Counted from the stretch's first letter, positions 16,597 through 26,969 are shown. The stretch: DNA of 64,000 nucleotides from Longimicrobium sp. (GCF_035474595.1 NZ_DATIND010000001.1:1-64000); one strand, 5' to 3'. A program made the numbers and translations. Notes: generated from the letters alone by a model not told the origin.

Positions 16597-16867
16597 ACGG
16601 CAGGGGACAGGGGACAGGGGACAGGGGACAGGGCGAGCATTCGTCGCGCGCCTGCGTGTGCCCGCCGGGAACGAACGGAACCATCCCCCGCGAGTCTGCA
16701 CCTGCCGCCGCGCCGAACAGCCTCGCGCGGTTTGCGAGGCTTCCCGTAGTTGTTGCTGCGGCTTCAGCCGCCGGTGCAGGCCTGCCCGGGCACTTCCCAT
16801 CCCGCGCGCGATCCAGGGATGCCGTCGGGCGCGCACGGGATCTGTTCGGCCCCGGGGCAAGGCGCGC
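16597..16867. repeat. scpA-scpB spacer with heptamer repeat and REP-like element
   Basis: The spacer starts with a GGGGACA 7-bp tandem array (about 16602-16633, four to five units). A REP-like element is at 16720-16774: hairpin gcctcgc/gcgaggc, linker ttcccgtagttgttgct, hairpin gcggc-ttca-gccgc. scpA and scpB are usually adjacent, so this looks like repeat insertion into an operon. No gene is seen. Confidence 0.75.
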
Positions 16868-17431
16868 ATGAGGGCCAGCCGCATGGTGGAGGCGCTGCTC
16901 TTCGCCAGCGAGGCGCCGCTCAGCGCGGCCGAGCTGGCGCGCGCCGACGAGTCGCTGGACGAGGAGAGCGTGGAGGCCGCCATCACCGAGCTGCGCGCCG
17001 AGTACGACGACCAGGAGCGCGCGTTCGGCATCTTCGAGGTGGGCGGCGGCTACCAGATCCTCACCCGCCCCGAGTACGCGCCGGTGCTGGAGCGCTTCGA
17101 CAGCGTGCCGTCTTCCCAGCGCCTGTCCGGGCCCGCGCTGGAAACGCTGGCCATCCTGGCCTACCGCCAGCCCGTGGGGCGCGCGGAGGTGGAGGAAATC
17201 CGCGGCGTGGGCGCCGGCGCCGTGCTGAAGACGCTGCAGGAGCGCGGCCTGATCGAGGTGGTGGGGCGCGGCGAGGGGCTGGGACGGCCGCTGCTGTACG
17301 GCACCACGCCCTTCTTCCTGCAGCACTTCGGCTTCCGCTCGCTGGACGACCTGCCGCGTCCCGAGGAACTTCCCGTGGTGCTCGCGCGCCGCGACCCCGA
17401 CCCCCAGCTCACGCTTGGTGATGCCGCGTAA
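16868..17431 (+). CDS. scpB: Segregation and condensation protein B
   Basis: Winged-helix dimer that binds ScpA within the SMC condensin complex. At 187 residues it is typical. It begins MRASRMVEALLFASEAPLS, continues with the first winged helix, GGGYQILTRPEYAP, and the second winged helix LETLAILAYRQPVGRAEVEEIRG...LKTLQERGLIEVVGR, then LYGTTPFFLQHFGF. ATG 16868 matches the family start; ATG 16883 is a weaker alternative. Its last 11 bases overlap the start of the pseudouridine synthase gene, a common arrangement that implies coupled translation. Confidence 0.94.
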   Translation: MRASRMVEALLFASEAPLSAAELARADESLDEESVEAAITELRAEYDDQERAFGIFEVGGGYQILTRPEYAPVLERFDSVPSSQRLSGPALETLAILAYRQPVGRAEVEEIRGVGAGAVLKTLQERGLIEVVGRGEGLGRPLLYGTTPFFLQHFGFRSLDDLPRPEELPVVLARRDPDPQLTLGDAA

Positions 17432-19628
17432 GACCCAGCCCACGCACGGCGAGGAAGTGCGCCTGCAAGCCTTCCTGGCGCACTCCGGCGTCGCCTCGCG
17501 GCGCCACGCCGAGGAGCTGATCGCCGCCGGGCGCGTGTTCGTGAACGGCGTGAGCGTGACCGCGCCCGGAATCAGGATCACCCCCGGCGTCGACCACATC
17601 GAGGTCGACGGGCAGCCCATCGAGGTGCAGCCCATCACCTGGCTCGCCATCAACAAGCCCAAGGGCTACGTCACCACGCGCGACGACCCGTACGGCCGCA
17701 AGACGGTGTACGACCTCCTCCCCGAGAAATTCCACGGGCTCTTCCACGTGGGCCGGCTGGACCGCGACAGCGAGGGGCTGCTGCTGCTGACCAACGACGG
17801 CACGCTGGCCAACCGCATGACGCACCCGTCGTTCGGCGTGACCAAGGAGTACTGGGCCGACGTGGAGGGGAAGCCCACGGCCGAGCAGATGCACCGCATC
17901 GTGGAGGAAGGGGTGGAGGACGATGGCGAGCTGCTGCGCGCCGAGTCCATCCGCCGCCTGCACCAGACGGGCGAGAACGAGCACCGCCTCTCGCTGGTGT
18001 TGCGCGAGGGGAAGTACCGCGAGGTGCGGCGGATGCTGGACGTGCTGGGCCACCCGGTGCACCGCCTGATCCGGCGCCGCTTCGGCCCGGTCTCGCTGGG
18101 CGAGCTGAAGCCGGGGAAGTGGCGCATCGTGACCGAGCCGGAGCTGGCCGCGCTGCGCAGGAAGCCGGGGAAGGCCGAGGCCGCCGGCGGCGAGCGCCCG
18201 CCGCGCCGCAAGACGGACGAGCATGCGGCCGAGGAGATGGTGGTCGCGCGCACCGAGAAGAGGGAGCGGGAGAAGATGACGAAGACCAAGCGCGGCTCCG
18301 AGCGCGGCAAGGGCGCGGACCGCGTCGCCCGCGAGAAGGCGCAGGCCCCGGCGCGCGGCAAGGACGCGGCGAAGGGCCCGCGAAAGACGAACACGTCGAA
18401 GCCGCGCCGCGCCTCGCAGGAGCGGGAGATGGACCGCGCGGGCGAGCGCCGCCCGTGGGACCCGTCGCGCCCACCCACCCGCGCGAAGCCAGCCGGAAAG
18501 CCCGCTCCGCGACGGGACTCGGGAGATGACGAGACGCCGGCGCGCGCCCCGGTCCGCCGCGCCACCCGCACCGCCGCCGGTGACGGGGCCGAACGCCCGA
18601 CGCGCGCTGCCAAGCCGTACTCTCGTCGGGAGTCGAGTGACGAAGAGGCCCCGAGGCGCGCTCCGGCACGTGGCGCCCGTCCGGCATCCGGCGATCGTCC
18701 CGAGCGTCCGACGCGCACCGCCAGGCCGTACGCGCGCCGCGATTCGGGGGATGAGGAGACGCCGTCGCGCGCTCCGGCTCGCGGTGCCCGTCCTGCTTCC
18801 GGCGATCGCACTGAGCGCCCGACGCGCGCCGCCAAGCCGTTCCAGCGCCGCGATTCGGGGGACGAAGAGAGGCCGCCGCGCGCCGGAAAGCCGTACGGGC
18901 GCCGTGACTCGGGGGATAACGAGAAGCCGACGCGCGCTCCGGCTCGCGGAGGTAGTGCCCGTCCCACGTCCGGCGATCGGCCGGCCCGCGCGGGCAAGCC
19001 GTACGCGCGCCGTGAGTCGGGGGATGAGGAGGCGCCGACGCGCGGGCCGGCTCGCGGTGCTCGACCCGCGGGCGGTGACCGGCCCGAGCGTCCAGCGCGT
19101 GGTGGCAAGCCGTACTCGCGCCGTGAGCCGGGGGATGAAGAGACGCCGCGTGGGCCGGCTCGCGGGCGCGGCGCATCGCGTCCGGCGGCGGGCGGCGAGC
19201 GCAGCGATCGTCCGGCGCGGGGCGGAAAGCCGTCGCCGCGGCGGGATCGGGACGAGGAGGCGCCGCGCGGGCCGGGCGGTGGACGCGGGGCGAAGCCGGG
19301 TGCTCCTCGCGATCGTGACGGCGACGACTCGGCGACGTCGCGTGGGCCCGGCTATGGGCGGCGCGGGACGTTCCACGACAGCGTGCGCGCCGGGCGCGAC
19401 CGCGACGAAGAGGAGTCGCGGCGGCCGTCGAAGCCGTCGGGGCCTCGCGGCGGCGGGCGTCCGTCGGGGCCGCGCGGCGGCGCGGGAGACGACTCTCCGC
19501 GGCGCGGCGGGAAGCCGGGCGGGGGGCGGCCTTCGGGACCGCGCGCGGGCGGCGGCGGATCGTCCCCGCGCGGGGGCGGGGGATCGCGCGGGCCGAAGAA
19601 GGGCGGCGCGCCGCGCGGGCGGCGGTGA
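17421..19628 (+). CDS. rluB: RluB/RsuA-type 23S rRNA pseudouridine synthase with long disordered tail
   Basis: Isomerises uridine to pseudouridine in rRNA, by similarity position 2605 of 23S rRNA. The S4 domain is at about 11-58 (LQAFLAHSGVASRRHAEELI). The catalytic domain has GRLDRDSEGLLLLTNDG with catalytic D114, and REGKYREVRRML. The family core ends near residue 250, but the protein runs to 735: the last ~480 residues are Arg/Gly/Pro-rich low complexity with about six ~37-residue repeats of the type KPYxRRDSGDEExPxRAPARG. ATG 17421 is preferred; TTG 17415 and GTG 17418 are also in frame. The tail stays in frame without stops, so it is likely translated and RNA-binding. Confidence 0.87.
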   Translation: MPRKTQPTHGEEVRLQAFLAHSGVASRRHAEELIAAGRVFVNGVSVTAPGIRITPGVDHIEVDGQPIEVQPITWLAINKPKGYVTTRDDPYGRKTVYDLLPEKFHGLFHVGRLDRDSEGLLLLTNDGTLANRMTHPSFGVTKEYWADVEGKPTAEQMHRIVEEGVEDDGELLRAESIRRLHQTGENEHRLSLVLREGKYREVRRMLDVLGHPVHRLIRRRFGPVSLGELKPGKWRIVTEPELAALRRKPGKAEAAGGERPPRRKTDEHAAEEMVVARTEKREREKMTKTKRGSERGKGADRVAREKAQAPARGKDAAKGPRKTNTSKPRRASQEREMDRAGERRPWDPSRPPTRAKPAGKPAPRRDSGDDETPARAPVRRATRTAAGDGAERPTRAAKPYSRRESSDEEAPRRAPARGARPASGDRPERPTRTARPYARRDSGDEETPSRAPARGARPASGDRTERPTRAAKPFQRRDSGDEERPPRAGKPYGRRDSGDNEKPTRAPARGGSARPTSGDRPARAGKPYARRESGDEEAPTRGPARGARPAGGDRPERPARGGKPYSRREPGDEETPRGPARGRGASRPAAGGERSDRPARGGKPSPRRDRDEEAPRGPGGGRGAKPGAPRDRDGDDSATSRGPGYGRRGTFHDSVRAGRDRDEEESRRPSKPSGPRGGGRPSGPRGGAGDDSPRRGGKPGGGRPSGPRAGGGGSSPRGGGGSRGPKKGGAPRGRR
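18595..19300 (+). repeat. In-frame ~111-bp coding repeats in the rluB tail
   Basis: About six imperfect units encode RPERPTRAAKPYSRRES-type segments followed by an acidic GDEE and then an APARGARP stretch. The alternation of acidic DEE and basic RR/ARG blocks is conserved while the DNA varies, which suggests selection on the protein pattern. Unit lengths differ by a few codons. Confidence 0.75.
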
Positions 19629-19668
19629 CCGCGAACCGCATCACATCACCCTGACGTATCGATTTCTT

Positions 19669-21372
19669 TTGGATATCCGCGATTCACGCATCGTGATCCT
19701 GGGCGGCTCGGGGCTGGTGGGGATGGCCATCGCCCGCGCGCTGCTGCCGCTGAAGCCCGGGCTGCTGGTCATCTCCGCCCTCACGCAGCGCGAGGCGGAC
19801 GACGGGGTGGAGGAGCTGCGCGCCCACGCCCCCGACGGCGTGGAGATCGCCGGCGAGTGGGGGAATCTGTTCGTGCCCGCCGCCCTGAAGGACGAGCGCC
19901 GCGACACGCTGCTGGACGACGCCGGTGCGCGCGGCGCCATGCTCGACGAGCTGTACGGGCCGCTGGGCGACGAGGCGCTGCTGCGCTCCGCGCTGGGCGA
20001 CCTGGTGCTGCGCCACCGCCCCGACGCGCTGATCGACTGCATCAACACGGCGACGGGGTTCGCTTACCAGAACGTGTTCAAGAGCGCGCAGTCGCTGCGC
20101 GAGGCGGCGCGCCGCGGGCCGGTGGACCTGGAGACCATCGAGAAGCACCTGGCCACCATCACCCTGCCGCACCTGATCCACCACGTGTGGGTGGCGCTGC
20201 ACGCCATGCAGGCCGTCGGCACGCGCGTCTACCTGAAGATCGGCACGGCCGGCACGGGGGGGATGGGGCTCAACATCCCCTTCACCCACAGCGAGGACCG
20301 GCCCAGCCGCCAGCTCCTGTCCAAGTCCGCGGTGGCGGGCGCGCACACGCTGCTGCTGTACCTGATGGCGCGCACCCCCGGCGCCCCGGCGGTGAAGGAG
20401 ATCAAGCCCACCGCCGCCATCTCGTGGAAGGGGATCCGCTCGGGCGACGTGGTGTGGCGCGGCGCGCCCATCACCCGCGTGGACGCGGTGGCGCCCGTCT
20501 CCGTCGCGGACGCGTTCGTGGCGCCGCCCGAGCCGGGGCGCGGCGGCGAGGCCCGGCTGGCGCGCAGGGAGTTCGGGCGCGACACGCTGTGGCGCGACAC
20601 CGGGCAGGTGCTGCAGGGCGTTTACCTGGACTCGGGCGAGAACGGATTGTTCAGCCCCGACGAGTTCGAGGCCATCACCTCGCTGGGGCTGATGGAGTTC
20701 ATCACCCCCGAGGAGATCGCTCGCGACGCGGTGCGCGAGATCACCGGGCACCCCACCGGCCGCGACGTGGTCGCCGCGCTGGACGCCTCCACCAGCGGCC
20801 CCACCTACCGGGCCGGTGTGCTGCGGCAGAGCGCGCTGGCGTACATGGAAGAGCTGGAGCGCGATGCGGAGCACCGGAGCGTGGGCTTCGAGATGCTGGG
20901 CCCGCCGCGGCTGACCAAGCTATTGTTCGAGGGCGAGATCCTGCGGCGCATCTGCGGCGGGAGCCTGGAGTGCGCCGCGCAGCTGGAGCCCGACGCCGCC
21001 GCGCGCGACGCCGACGCGCTGGTGGCCAGCGACATCGACCTGCGCACGCGCATCCTGTCGGCGAATCTCGCGATCCTCCTCCCCGACGGCGAGCGGGTGC
21101 TGCGCGGCCGCAAGGTGGTGGTGGAGCCCGAGCCGGCCGAGGCGCTGGACGACACCGCGTGGAAGGGGTGGGTGGACCTGCGCGCCGCCAACTGGGAGGC
21201 ATGGCGCGACCGCGCGGTGGGCGTGCTGGCCCGCATCACCGGGGAGCCCGGCCCCGAGGGCGGCAGCCAGTGGGACATGGAGCCCTGGCACCGCGAGCGC
21301 ACCATCCGCCCCGGCGCGCTGGCGGCGTGGGTGTTCCGGTACGAGGATGAGGGGGAGAGGATCAAGAGATAG
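19669..21372 (+). CDS. Rossmann-fold NAD(P)-binding protein, SDR/epimerase-like
   Basis: About 567 residues. The N-terminus has a dinucleotide-binding motif, IVILGGSGLVGMAIARALL, and the first half reads like an extended short-chain dehydrogenase (LIDCINTATGF; later KIGTAGTGGMGLNIPFTHS). The second half is a helical/mixed region of unknown role ending WHRERTIRPGALAAWVFRYEDE. No ATG fits; the best start is TTG 19669 (LDIRDSRIVILGG), without a clear ribosome-binding site, so the start is uncertain. The open frame upstream overlaps the rluB tail in another frame and is not coding. I do not know the reaction. Confidence 0.7.
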   Translation: MDIRDSRIVILGGSGLVGMAIARALLPLKPGLLVISALTQREADDGVEELRAHAPDGVEIAGEWGNLFVPAALKDERRDTLLDDAGARGAMLDELYGPLGDEALLRSALGDLVLRHRPDALIDCINTATGFAYQNVFKSAQSLREAARRGPVDLETIEKHLATITLPHLIHHVWVALHAMQAVGTRVYLKIGTAGTGGMGLNIPFTHSEDRPSRQLLSKSAVAGAHTLLLYLMARTPGAPAVKEIKPTAAISWKGIRSGDVVWRGAPITRVDAVAPVSVADAFVAPPEPGRGGEARLARREFGRDTLWRDTGQVLQGVYLDSGENGLFSPDEFEAITSLGLMEFITPEEIARDAVREITGHPTGRDVVAALDASTSGPTYRAGVLRQSALAYMEELERDAEHRSVGFEMLGPPRLTKLLFEGEILRRICGGSLECAAQLEPDAAARDADALVASDIDLRTRILSANLAILLPDGERVLRGRKVVVEPEPAEALDDTAWKGWVDLRAANWEAWRDRAVGVLARITGEPGPEGGSQWDMEPWHRERTIRPGALAAWVFRYEDEGERIKR

Positions 21373-21706
21373 TGCCTAGTGCCTAGTGCCTAGTGCCTAC
21401 TAGTGCCTAGTGCTGAGTGCTGAGTGCTGAGTGGCAGGTGCGTTTGGATGACGAGGTGCCCGCCGCGCTGATGCTGGTGCCACGCGCCCCGGCCGCCACC
21501 GCGCCGATGAAGTCCGCGAAGGCGGACTGCGTGCCCTTGTAGCCGCGACTTCAGTCGCATTTTTCGCTCGCCCCGATGTGCCTCATCACTCGGCACTCGG
21601 CACTCGGCACTCGGCACTTGGCACTTGGCACTCAGGACTCAGGACTTAGGACTTTAGGACTCAGGACTTCCCCAGTCCCGGACGCAGCACCACCGTCCCG
21701 AATCCC
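21373..21706. repeat. Inverted heptamer arrays flanking a REP-like element
   Basis: Left array 21373-21440 is built of AGTGCCT then AGTGCTG units; right array about 21594-21665 of CACTCGG, CACTTGG and GACTCAG units, broadly the reverse complement of the left. Between them, at 21511-21560, lies a REP-like element: agtccgc/gcggact hairpin, gtgcccttgtagc linker, gcgac-ttca-gtcgc hairpin, then a T-run. No gene. The downstream gene starts 40 bases after the array. Confidence 0.8.
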
Positions 21707-23296
21707 ATGAGCGGACCCAAGACCGTCCCCGCCATCGTCGTAGACCTCGCGAAAGGGCACTCCCTCAGCGAGTTCTACCCGATCGTCCATCCCACCCTGG
21801 TCACGCAGCTGCACCGGGTGGAAGAGGCGCTGCTGGCGTACGGCGACGACCTGGCCATCGACGTGGCGCCGGGCGGCTTGGCGGTGGCGGGCGAGACGGT
21901 GGCGCGGCGGTCGCCGCACGTGCAGCGGCTGGGCGCCAAGCTGGTGGAGCTGGGCGTGCGCGAGGTGGTGTTCCAGCACCACGTGCCGGCCGAGTCGCTG
22001 GGGCGCTTCCTGTCGGGCGTGGCGCTGCCGCCGCGCGTGATTGCCGCCGCGGGCGGGCTGGAGGCGGCGCTCTCGGCGGCGGGGGTGTCGCGCGTGGCGG
22101 TGAACGGGCGCACCATCACCGCCGCGCCCATCACGGTGGCGGCGTCGGGGCCGGCGCTCCCGGTGCCCGGGGCGGGGAAGAAGAAGGAGAAGGGCGAGTT
22201 CGACGGCGTGGCGCTGTGGAGCACGCACGACATGTATCAGCAGGTGCAGCTTTCCGCGCGGCGGGTGGAGACGGAGGACCTGGAGGAGCTGCGGAAGATG
22301 CTGCGCGAGGGCGCCGACAGCGACCGCGTGGAGGCGCTGCAGCGGCTGGAGTACGTGGCGCAGTGGTGCATCGAGCGGGGGATGATGGACCGCGCCATCG
22401 GCGTGCTGCGCGACCTGCGGCGCGACTCCGACGCGCTGGCCAAGCGCAACCCGTCCACGCGCGGCAGCATCGTCATGGCCATGCACCGCATCGCCAACCG
22501 CTACATCATCGAGGAGATCGTGGAGCGGCTGGGGCGCAGCAAGAGCGAGGACGAGCGCGCCGAGCTGCGCGGCGTTCTTCTCGCCCTGGGCGCCGAGGTG
22601 GTGACGCCGCTGGTGCGCAGCCTGGTGGGCGCCAGCGACCTGTCCGCGCGGCGCGCCTTCCGCGACGCGCTGGTGGAGCTGGACCGCGTGGGCGTTCCCC
22701 TGCTGGAGGACATGATCGGCGACGAGCGCTGGTTCGTGGTGCGCAACATGGTGGGGATCCTGGGCGAGATCCGCAGCGCCGACGCCCCCGAGCACTTCGC
22801 GCGCACCATCCGGCACCCCGACGTGCGCGTGCGCCGCGAGACCATCATCGCGCTCAGCAAGTTCGGCGGCGACGAGGCGGTGCAGCAGTTGATCGTGGGG
22901 CTGGGGGATGCGGAGCCGTCGCTGCGGTCGGCGGCGGCGCTGGGCCTGGGGCTCACCAAGGCGGGAACGGCGGTGGCCCCGCTGATCAAGCGCCTGGGCG
23001 GCGAGACCGACCAGGAGACGGTGATCGAGATCGTGCGCGCGCTGGGCCGCATCGGCGACCCGCGCGCCATCGCCGCGCTGGCCGACCGCGCGAACGGCGG
23101 CAGCCTCTTCTCGCGCGTCCCCATCCCCATCCGCGTGGAGGCCATCCGCGCCCTCGGCGATGTGGGCGGCGAGGCGGCGCGCACCGTCCTCCAGCGCCTC
23201 ATGCGCGACCGCAACGACGCCGTCCGCGAAGCCGCCATCAAGGCCAGCGAAGGGACGGCGGACCGGCCGGGAGACGGCAATCCCGACGTGGCGTAG
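21707..23296 (+). CDS. HEAT-repeat protein
   Basis: A 529-residue cytosolic protein without signal peptide. Residues about 1-145 form a separate alpha/beta domain (DLAKGHSLSEFYPIVHPTLV, FQHHVPAESLGRFL), followed by a charged linker with GKKKEKGEFDG. The C-terminal half (about 250-510) is a series of HEAT/PBS-lyase-type repeats such as HPDVRVRRETIIALSKFGG and DAEPSLRSAAALGLGL, typical protein-interaction scaffolds. A terminator follows. The N-terminal domain resembles regions of other HEAT-containing GGDEF/HD-associated proteins, but no catalytic motif is seen. Function unknown. Confidence 0.82.
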   Translation: MSGPKTVPAIVVDLAKGHSLSEFYPIVHPTLVTQLHRVEEALLAYGDDLAIDVAPGGLAVAGETVARRSPHVQRLGAKLVELGVREVVFQHHVPAESLGRFLSGVALPPRVIAAAGGLEAALSAAGVSRVAVNGRTITAAPITVAASGPALPVPGAGKKKEKGEFDGVALWSTHDMYQQVQLSARRVETEDLEELRKMLREGADSDRVEALQRLEYVAQWCIERGMMDRAIGVLRDLRRDSDALAKRNPSTRGSIVMAMHRIANRYIIEEIVERLGRSKSEDERAELRGVLLALGAEVVTPLVRSLVGASDLSARRAFRDALVELDRVGVPLLEDMIGDERWFVVRNMVGILGEIRSADAPEHFARTIRHPDVRVRRETIIALSKFGGDEAVQQLIVGLGDAEPSLRSAAALGLGLTKAGTAVAPLIKRLGGETDQETVIEIVRALGRIGDPRAIAALADRANGGSLFSRVPIPIRVEAIRALGDVGGEAARTVLQRLMRDRNDAVREAAIKASEGTADRPGDGNPDVA

Positions 23297-23319
23297 GTTT
23301 ACTCGGTGGGTAGAGGCGG

Positions 23320-23356
23320 AAGGCCCCGCGGCATTTGCCACGGGGCCTTCGGTTTT
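23320..23356 (+). terminator. Intrinsic terminator after HEAT-repeat gene
   Basis: Perfect 9-base stem aaggccccg/cggggcctt, then CGGTTTT. It lies 23 bases after the stop. Confidence 0.85.
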
Positions 23357-23388
23357 ACCTCCGCCGACGGACGGAAGTCACGACCGCA

Positions 23389-24534
23389 TCAGGCGGTTGT
23401 GTCGCACGAGCCAGTAACGGATGAGTTGGAAACCGAGTGGTGCGAATGGATCTCCCCCAAAATGCGGTGGAAGATGCCCCATGCCAGCGTTGTGTGGATC
23501 CTGGACGTGCCGGTCCAGCTGAAGCTGCCGCTGCGCGGCCCGGCCGGGTTGGACCCGGGAAGACCGATCTGCCCCTGGGTGAGCGTCGAGGTGAAGCTGT
23601 ACGAGAGCGTTCCCGGCTGGTACGTGCTGGCCCAGTACGACCACCACAGGAACTTCTTCTTTCGTTCCCACTCGGTCGTCACGCCCGCCTCGGTGTAGAA
23701 GAACCAGAAGGTCTTGTACGACGTGCCACGCATGCGGTTGCTGCTTCCGGCGTACACTTCGCAGACGCTGCCCACGCCGGGGATGTGGTGGAATCGGGGT
23801 CCATTCGTTGCCGTCAGGCTGGACAGCGGCTCCATGGATTCGCGGGGCACCGTGGTCTCCACCGGCGTAACCGCGATCCGTGGATCACCGTCTGCCGGGG
23901 GTGGAGAGCTGAGGGACGGTACCTTCTGCCGCAGCACGGGCAGATCCACCACGTTCACCGCGTAGACGTTGTCGCGCGTCACCTTGTACACGGTGTCTGC
24001 GATCTGGATCTCTCCCCGGTCGTTGAGTAGAGACAGGATGGCGTCACCGACCGGGAAGTCGGCACGAGTGACCCCGTCCTGCTCCAGCGTCGCGGCCTCG
24101 TTCCCGGTCGGCCCGTCGCTCCCCGCCCCGGCAGCCGCTCCTTCTTCCGTCGACTCGCCTCCGTCCAGGTGCGCGCGGAGCGACGGATATCCCTGCTGCT
24201 GCTCATATGCCACCAGCGTTTCGATCGGCGCGTCGATGCGGGGCGCCAGCTGGTTCATCAGTTCATCGCCGCTGGAGAACACCGCCCTCTCGGTCAGGAG
24301 CTCGAGGGGCGGCGGATCGCATTTCGTGTACACCGGCTCATCGTAGCGATTGTAGTCGTAGGAGGGCTGGATCCCGTCCGGATCGCAGAGACCCTTCTGG
24401 CCCGGTTGGGTCACGTACGCACGGCGGCCCGACGGAACGGTCGCCAAGGTCGAATCGCCACATCCGGAAACGATGGGTCCGGTAAGAGCGATCGACGCGC
24501 ATGCGAGTAGCGCGTTTCTGCGGAGCAACTTCAT
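23389..24534 (-). CDS. Putative lipoprotein, paralogue of the next gene
   Basis: A 381-residue exported protein with lipobox VSGC (Cys25). The middle region shares a long block with the protein at 24622-25629: QQQGYPSLRAHLD, PTGNEAATLEQDGVTR, AILSLLNDRGEIQIADTVYKVTRD, then PPPADGDPRI. The block LLN.RGEIQ..DTVYKVT resembles a segment I recall from secreted Bacteroidetes-type proteins of unknown function. The C-terminal third is aromatic-rich, with WFFYTEAGVTTEWERKKKFLWWSYW. No catalytic motif. It follows its paralogue on the same strand with an 87-base gap, so both may share a transcript. Confidence 0.72.
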   Translation of the reverse strand: MKLLRRNALLACASIALTGPIVSGCGDSTLATVPSGRRAYVTQPGQKGLCDPDGIQPSYDYNRYDEPVYTKCDPPPLELLTERAVFSSGDELMNQLAPRIDAPIETLVAYEQQQGYPSLRAHLDGGESTEEGAAAGAGSDGPTGNEAATLEQDGVTRADFPVGDAILSLLNDRGEIQIADTVYKVTRDNVYAVNVVDLPVLRQKVPSLSSPPPADGDPRIAVTPVETTVPRESMEPLSSLTATNGPRFHHIPGVGSVCEVYAGSSNRMRGTSYKTFWFFYTEAGVTTEWERKKKFLWWSYWASTYQPGTLSYSFTSTLTQGQIGLPGSNPAGPRSGSFSWTGTSRIHTTLAWGIFHRILGEIHSHHSVSNSSVTGSCDTTA

Positions 24535-24621
24535 GATGAGTCTGTTGTGGGAGAAATTCGCGTCAGGAACTGGCGATAGGCTGCTCCCGCGACTGGCGCG
24601 GGAGCAGGTGGAGAGGGTGGC

Positions 24622-25629
24622 TTACATGTAGACGGCCGTGTAGCAGGTGCCGATCGGCGACCAGTGCGTGCCGTAGATCGCGCCGCGGATGCTCTTGAAC
24701 CACCCCGAGGCGATCACCTTGCCCACCGAGGCGGTGCCGCTCTGCACGAAGCTGCCGGAGGTCGGGTAGACGTAGCTGCTGCCGATGGTCAGGCCGCCCA
24801 GCGAGTAGTAGTACCCCAGCGTGCCCGGCTGCCACTCGTTGGACCACCAGCTCCACCACAGGAAGCTGTGGCGGTGCTCCCAGTCGGTGCGGATCCCCGC
24901 CTCGGAGTAGAACCAGAAGCTGGTGATGTACGTCTTGCCGTGCATCCGGTTGCTGCCGCTCTGCCACAGGCAGCTGCTGGTGGCCGCGCCGATCGACGCC
25001 ATCCCCGCGGGGTCGCCGCTGCGGCTGGCGGCCGGCTTGTCGCCGCCGGGCATTTCGGTGGTCTTGATGGGTTCCACCACGATGCGCGGGTCGCCGTCGG
25101 CGGGGGCGGGCGAGCTGAGCGTGGGCACCTTCTCGCGCAGCACCGCCAGGTCGCGGACGTTCACCGCGTAGGCGTTGTCGCGCGTGACCTTGTAGACGGT
25201 GTCGCCCACCTGGATCTCGCCGCGGCTGTTCAGCAGCGACAGGATGCCGTCGGCCACGTTGAAGTCGCCGCGCGTCACGCCGTCCTTCTGCAGCGCCACC
25301 GCCTCGTTCCCGGTGGGCTCCTCGGAGTCGCCGCTCGCCCTGGCCGTCTCCTCGGTTGCGTCCGGGTCCAGGTAGGCGCGCAGCGACGGGTATCCCTGCT
25401 GCTCCTCAAGCCGCGCCAGGTCGGCGGTGAGCATCCCGGCGCGCCGGTCGGCGTCCAGGGCCAGCTCGTCGCCGCTGCGGTACAGCGCGCGGTCGCCCTC
25501 GGGCGCCAGCTCGGTGCGGGCGGTTCCGCCGGCGCCGCCGGTGAGCGTGGGCTCGTCGCACGCGGCGATTGTCGCGAACAGAACTGCGGTGGCGGCGATC
25601 GTGAAGATCGACCTGCTGCGGTGCTGCAT
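24622..25629 (-). CDS. Putative lipoprotein, paralogue of the preceding gene
   Basis: A 335-residue exported protein with signal peptide ending TIAAC (Cys24). It aligns with the 23389-24534 product through EEQQGYPSLRAYLD, PTGNEAVALQKDGVTR, ILSLLNSRGEIQVGDTVYKVTRD and APADGDPRI, and through the tail: SNRMHGKTYITSFWFYSEAGIRTDWEHRHSFLWWSWW in part. ATG 25629 is preceded by GGGAGAGG; the longer open frame upstream has no support. Tandem duplication with divergence is clear. The aromatic C-terminal half suggests a beta-rich binding domain. Function unknown. Confidence 0.74.
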   Translation of the reverse strand: MQHRSRSIFTIAATAVLFATIAACDEPTLTGGAGGTARTELAPEGDRALYRSGDELALDADRRAGMLTADLARLEEQQGYPSLRAYLDPDATEETARASGDSEEPTGNEAVALQKDGVTRGDFNVADGILSLLNSRGEIQVGDTVYKVTRDNAYAVNVRDLAVLREKVPTLSSPAPADGDPRIVVEPIKTTEMPGGDKPAASRSGDPAGMASIGAATSSCLWQSGSNRMHGKTYITSFWFYSEAGIRTDWEHRHSFLWWSWWSNEWQPGTLGYYYSLGGLTIGSSYVYPTSGSFVQSGTASVGKVIASGWFKSIRGAIYGTHWSPIGTCYTAVYM

Positions 25630-25952
25630 GGTCCTCTCCCTGCCAGGTGGGTGGATGAATCCGTTGCGTGCCGCCCCGCGGATCGCGAGGCGGGAGAACG
25701 GATGTTTATCGAGCGCGCAATATATAGCGGGAAATGGTATGATGCACAAGGGGCGGCAGTCGGGCCGAAAGAGCCCCTGCGTTCCGCGGGAAAATCCATC
25801 GCTTCACGACCCGGCTGATCATCTTCCGATCGAGCTCCCGTCCCTCCCGATCCCCTGTCCTGTTCCCTGTCCCCTGTCCCCTCCCGATTTGCCCTATCCC
25901 ACGGCCCGGCACGATCTTTCCCCGTGCACTGCGGGTTGGCCTCTGCGGGCGG
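25630..25952. other. Divergent intergenic region lipoprotein / moxR
   Basis: No gene. It contains an AT-rich patch (aatatatagc at 25719-25728) likely within the minus-strand promoter, and a 7-bp CTGTCCC-type tandem at about 25856-25882 (four units), the reverse-complement counterpart of the GGGGACA array downstream of scpA. Confidence 0.5.

Positions 25953-26969
<1,017 letters not shown>

Noticed and set aside
18526-19668. N-terminal extension of the Rossmann-fold gene
   Set aside because: Overlaps the rluB repetitive tail in a different frame and reads as Arg/Ala shadow sequence. The domain begins at the GGSGLVG motif after 19669.
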